Shown here piece by piece: positions 5,731-7,068 of a stretch of 7,068 bases of DNA. Each line of letters begins with the position of its first letter. The stretch's first letter is position 1. The DNA lies in the NCBI GenBank assembly GCA_013298335.1, contig JAAFHI010000165.1, positions 1 to 7,068 on the forward strand, read 5' to 3'. The position numbers were made by a program, and so were the translations under genes. The DNA comes from Actinomycetota bacterium (lineage in GTDB: Bacteria > Acidobacteriota > Blastocatellia > Chloracidobacteriales > Chloracidobacteriaceae). A model generated the notes under the pieces. The model was not told the DNA's origin, did not search any database, and worked only from the letters and a program-made list of their open reading frames with translations.

Positions 5731-5734
5731 TTCA

Positions 5735-6838
5735 ATGGATTCTCTCGTCTGGGCCAACCTTCAACACCGACCGACGCGTTCGCTGGCCACGGCCATCGGC
5801 GTCGCCATCGGTACCATGCTGATTCTGATGACCGTCGGGCTGGCGCGCGGCGTACTGGCCGAGCGGGCCACGCGCGAGGCGCGGGTCGGCGCGCACATCA
5901 TGGTCCGGGCGGCGGGGTCGTTCACCGCCGGCCTGAGCGGGAACCAGCCGTCCTACCCGGTGGCGAATGTCGAAAAGCTGAAGAAAATTGAAGGCATAAG
6001 GGCGGTGACGCCGGTCATTCAGTACGTCATGCCCGCCGAGTCCGGTTTCGGCTTCCGGATGATGGAAGGCGTCGACTGGCCGAGCTATTCCGAGATGAGC
6101 GGCGTCCAGATCGTCAAGGGCCGGACGGCGCAGGCCATTTCCGAGATCGTCATCGACCGGGAACAGGCGAAAAGCAAGAAACTCGACGTTGGCGGGACGT
6201 TCGAACTGATGGGACGCAAGTACACGGTGGTCGGCATCTACGACCCCGAAAGCAGCGCCCGCATCAAGATTCCGCTGAACAACCTCCAGGAAATCATCAA
6301 CGCGCCGGGCCAATGCACGATGGTGCTCGTCCAGTGCGAGAACGAGAATCAGCAGGAAGCGGTGTTCAAGCGCATTCGCGACGTCTTCCCCAACGACCAA
6401 CTCGTTTTGATGCGTGATTTGCCGAACCTCTACGCCAACGGGCTGCCCGCGCTCGACCGGTTTCTTCAGGTCGTCATCGGGTTGTCGGCGGTCATCAGTA
6501 CGATGATCATCCTGCTCGCGATGTATACGACGATCACCGAGCGTACCCGCGAGATCGGCGTCCTCAAGTCGCTCGGCGCGACCAACGGCTTCATCGTCAT
6601 GATTATCGAGCAGGAAGCGCTGCTTCTGAGCGTGGGCGGAACGCTGCTCGGCATCCTGCTGGCCTTCGGCGGACGCTTTCTGGTGACGACCTTCACGAAT
6701 TTTCGCGGCATGACCTTCGATCCGAGCCTGATTCTGATGGTCTTCGGCGTGGCCATCGTCGGCGGCGCGCTCGGCGCGCTCTACCCGGCGCTGCGCGCGG
6801 CGCGGCTCGACCCGGTCAAGGCGCTGAATTACGAATGA
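5735..6838 (+). CDS. FtsX/MacB-type ABC transporter permease (367 aa)
   Basis: The topology is typical of the family. One membrane helix lies near the N-terminus (about 17-38; IGVAIGTMLILMTVGLARG). A large extracytoplasmic MacB-like core follows (about 45-240), then three helices (about 246-266, 286-312, 331-352). The cytoplasmic FtsX signature ITERTREIGVLKSLGATNGF (267-286) and the ending YPALRAARLDPVKALNYE are clear. Such permeases pair with a LolD/MacB-type ATPase to drive lipoprotein release or substrate extrusion by mechanotransmission. Here no ATPase gene is present, and a terminator follows 42 bases after the stop, so the gene looks monocistronic with its partner elsewhere. The ATG at 5735 fits the family's usual N-terminus, but there is no Shine-Dalgarno; heptad repeats reach to 4 bases upstream. 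The cargo cannot be predicted. Family call firm. Confidence 0.95.
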   Translation: MDSLVWANLQHRPTRSLATAIGVAIGTMLILMTVGLARGVLAERATREARVGAHIMVRAAGSFTAGLSGNQPSYPVANVEKLKKIEGIRAVTPVIQYVMPAESGFGFRMMEGVDWPSYSEMSGVQIVKGRTAQAISEIVIDREQAKSKKLDVGGTFELMGRKYTVVGIYDPESSARIKIPLNNLQEIINAPGQCTMVLVQCENENQQEAVFKRIRDVFPNDQLVLMRDLPNLYANGLPALDRFLQVVIGLSAVISTMIILLAMYTTITERTREIGVLKSLGATNGFIVMIIEQEALLLSVGGTLLGILLAFGGRFLVTTFTNFRGMTFDPSLILMVFGVAIVGGALGALYPALRAARLDPVKALNYE

Positions 6839-6847
6839 CGGTGATCT

Positions 6848-6864
6848 GTCTCCGCACCGGAGAC
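6848..6864 (+). repeat. Short hairpin after the permease gene
   Basis: GTCTCCG pairs with CGGAGAC around a CAC loop, 10 bases past the permease stop codon. There is no T-tract straight after it, so it is probably not itself a terminator; it may protect the 3' end of the message or belong to the local hairpin family. Confidence 0.5.
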
Positions 6865-6879
6865 GCACGATAAAAAACG

Positions 6880-6916
6880 GAACGGGGCGCGGTAAACATC
6901 GCGCCCCGTTCGTTTT
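6880..6916 (+). terminator. Intrinsic terminator of the permease gene
   Basis: A perfect 12-bp GC-rich stem pairs 6880-6891 with 6900-6911 around an 8-base loop, followed by GTTTTG. Six A residues (6872-6877) before the stem allow the same structure to act on the minus strand. It lies about 40 bases past the permease stop. Confidence 0.85.
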
Positions 6917-6926
6917 GTCGGTCGTC

Positions 6927-7055
6927 GCCCTGCCCTCAAGGACAGGGCTATTTCCTTTTTTAAGCCCCGTGAACGGGGTTATGGAATCGAGAGAACCGGT
7001 CTGAGCCTCGTTCACGAGGCTTGTTTTTGAAGAGCCCTGTCCGTTCGGGCAGGGC
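6927..7055. repeat. Mirrored block of four hairpins (REP/BIME-like)
   Basis: H1 is 6927-6948 (GCCCTG/CAGGGC stem, loop TCAA). H2 is 6963-6980 (GCCCCG/CGGGGT, loop TGAA). H3 is 7004-7021 (AGCCTCG/CGAGGCT, loop TTCA). H4 is 7034-7055 (GCCCTG/CAGGGC). The reverse complement of H4 resembles H1 (18 of 22 positions), and that of H3 resembles H2, so the block is a two-hairpin module present twice, head to head. The H2 and H3 stems differ by a paired substitution that keeps pairing. T-rich runs at 6949-6960 and 7021-7028 follow H1 and H3. No gene is seen here. Confidence 0.65.
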
Positions 7056-7068
7056 AGATGGCGGCGGC

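Noticed and set aside
5732..7015. 427-residue minus-strand open frame opposite the permease
   Set aside because: It overlaps the whole FtsX-type gene, crosses its terminator and the hairpin block, and has the His/Asp/Arg-rich composition typical of an antisense reading of a GC-rich gene.

Overview
The window reads as a GC-rich bacterial chromosome segment. It has six protein-coding genes and unusually structured intergenic DNA. None of the genes fixes the phylum. The secreted unknown protein, the short-hairpin clusters and the heptanucleotide arrays suggest to me a PVC-type or neighbouring lineage (Verrucomicrobiota, Kiritimatiellota, Lentisphaerota, Planctomycetota). That placement is a low-confidence guess.

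Layout. Bases 1-380 are non-coding; 23-201 is a cluster of six small hairpins. Five genes then lie on the minus strand. In transcription order they are a membrane PIN-TRAM protein of the YacL family (5308-4136), ispD (3988-3302), a type I glycerate kinase (3027-1909), a small STAS anti-sigma factor antagonist (1835-1467) followed by a strong intrinsic terminator (1436-1400), and a secreted protein of unknown function (1337-381). A divergent FtsX-type ABC permease occupies 5735-6838 on the plus strand. It is followed by an intrinsic terminator (6880-6916) and a mirrored four-hairpin block (6927-7055).

The yacL-ispD order matches Bacillus subtilis, where yacL lies just upstream of ispD. IspD belongs to the methylerythritol phosphate route to isoprenoids. 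Glycerate kinase feeds glycerate into lower glycolysis. The STAS protein is a partner-switching regulator whose kinase and anti-sigma partners are not here. The permease has no ATPase partner in the window. I see no single pathway joining all six genes.

The most unusual signal is between the genes. Three spacers carry degenerate arrays of 7-bp units, each with its own unit: ATTGAGA-type, GAATGCG-type and GGTGTCG-type. Each set is arranged as an inverted pair. Two of the pairs run almost exactly from one gene's stop codon to the next gene's start codon. One array encodes the last residues and stop codon of IspD. The three genes whose starts touch an array lack a Shine-Dalgarno sequence, whereas the STAS and secreted-protein genes have clear GGAGG sites.
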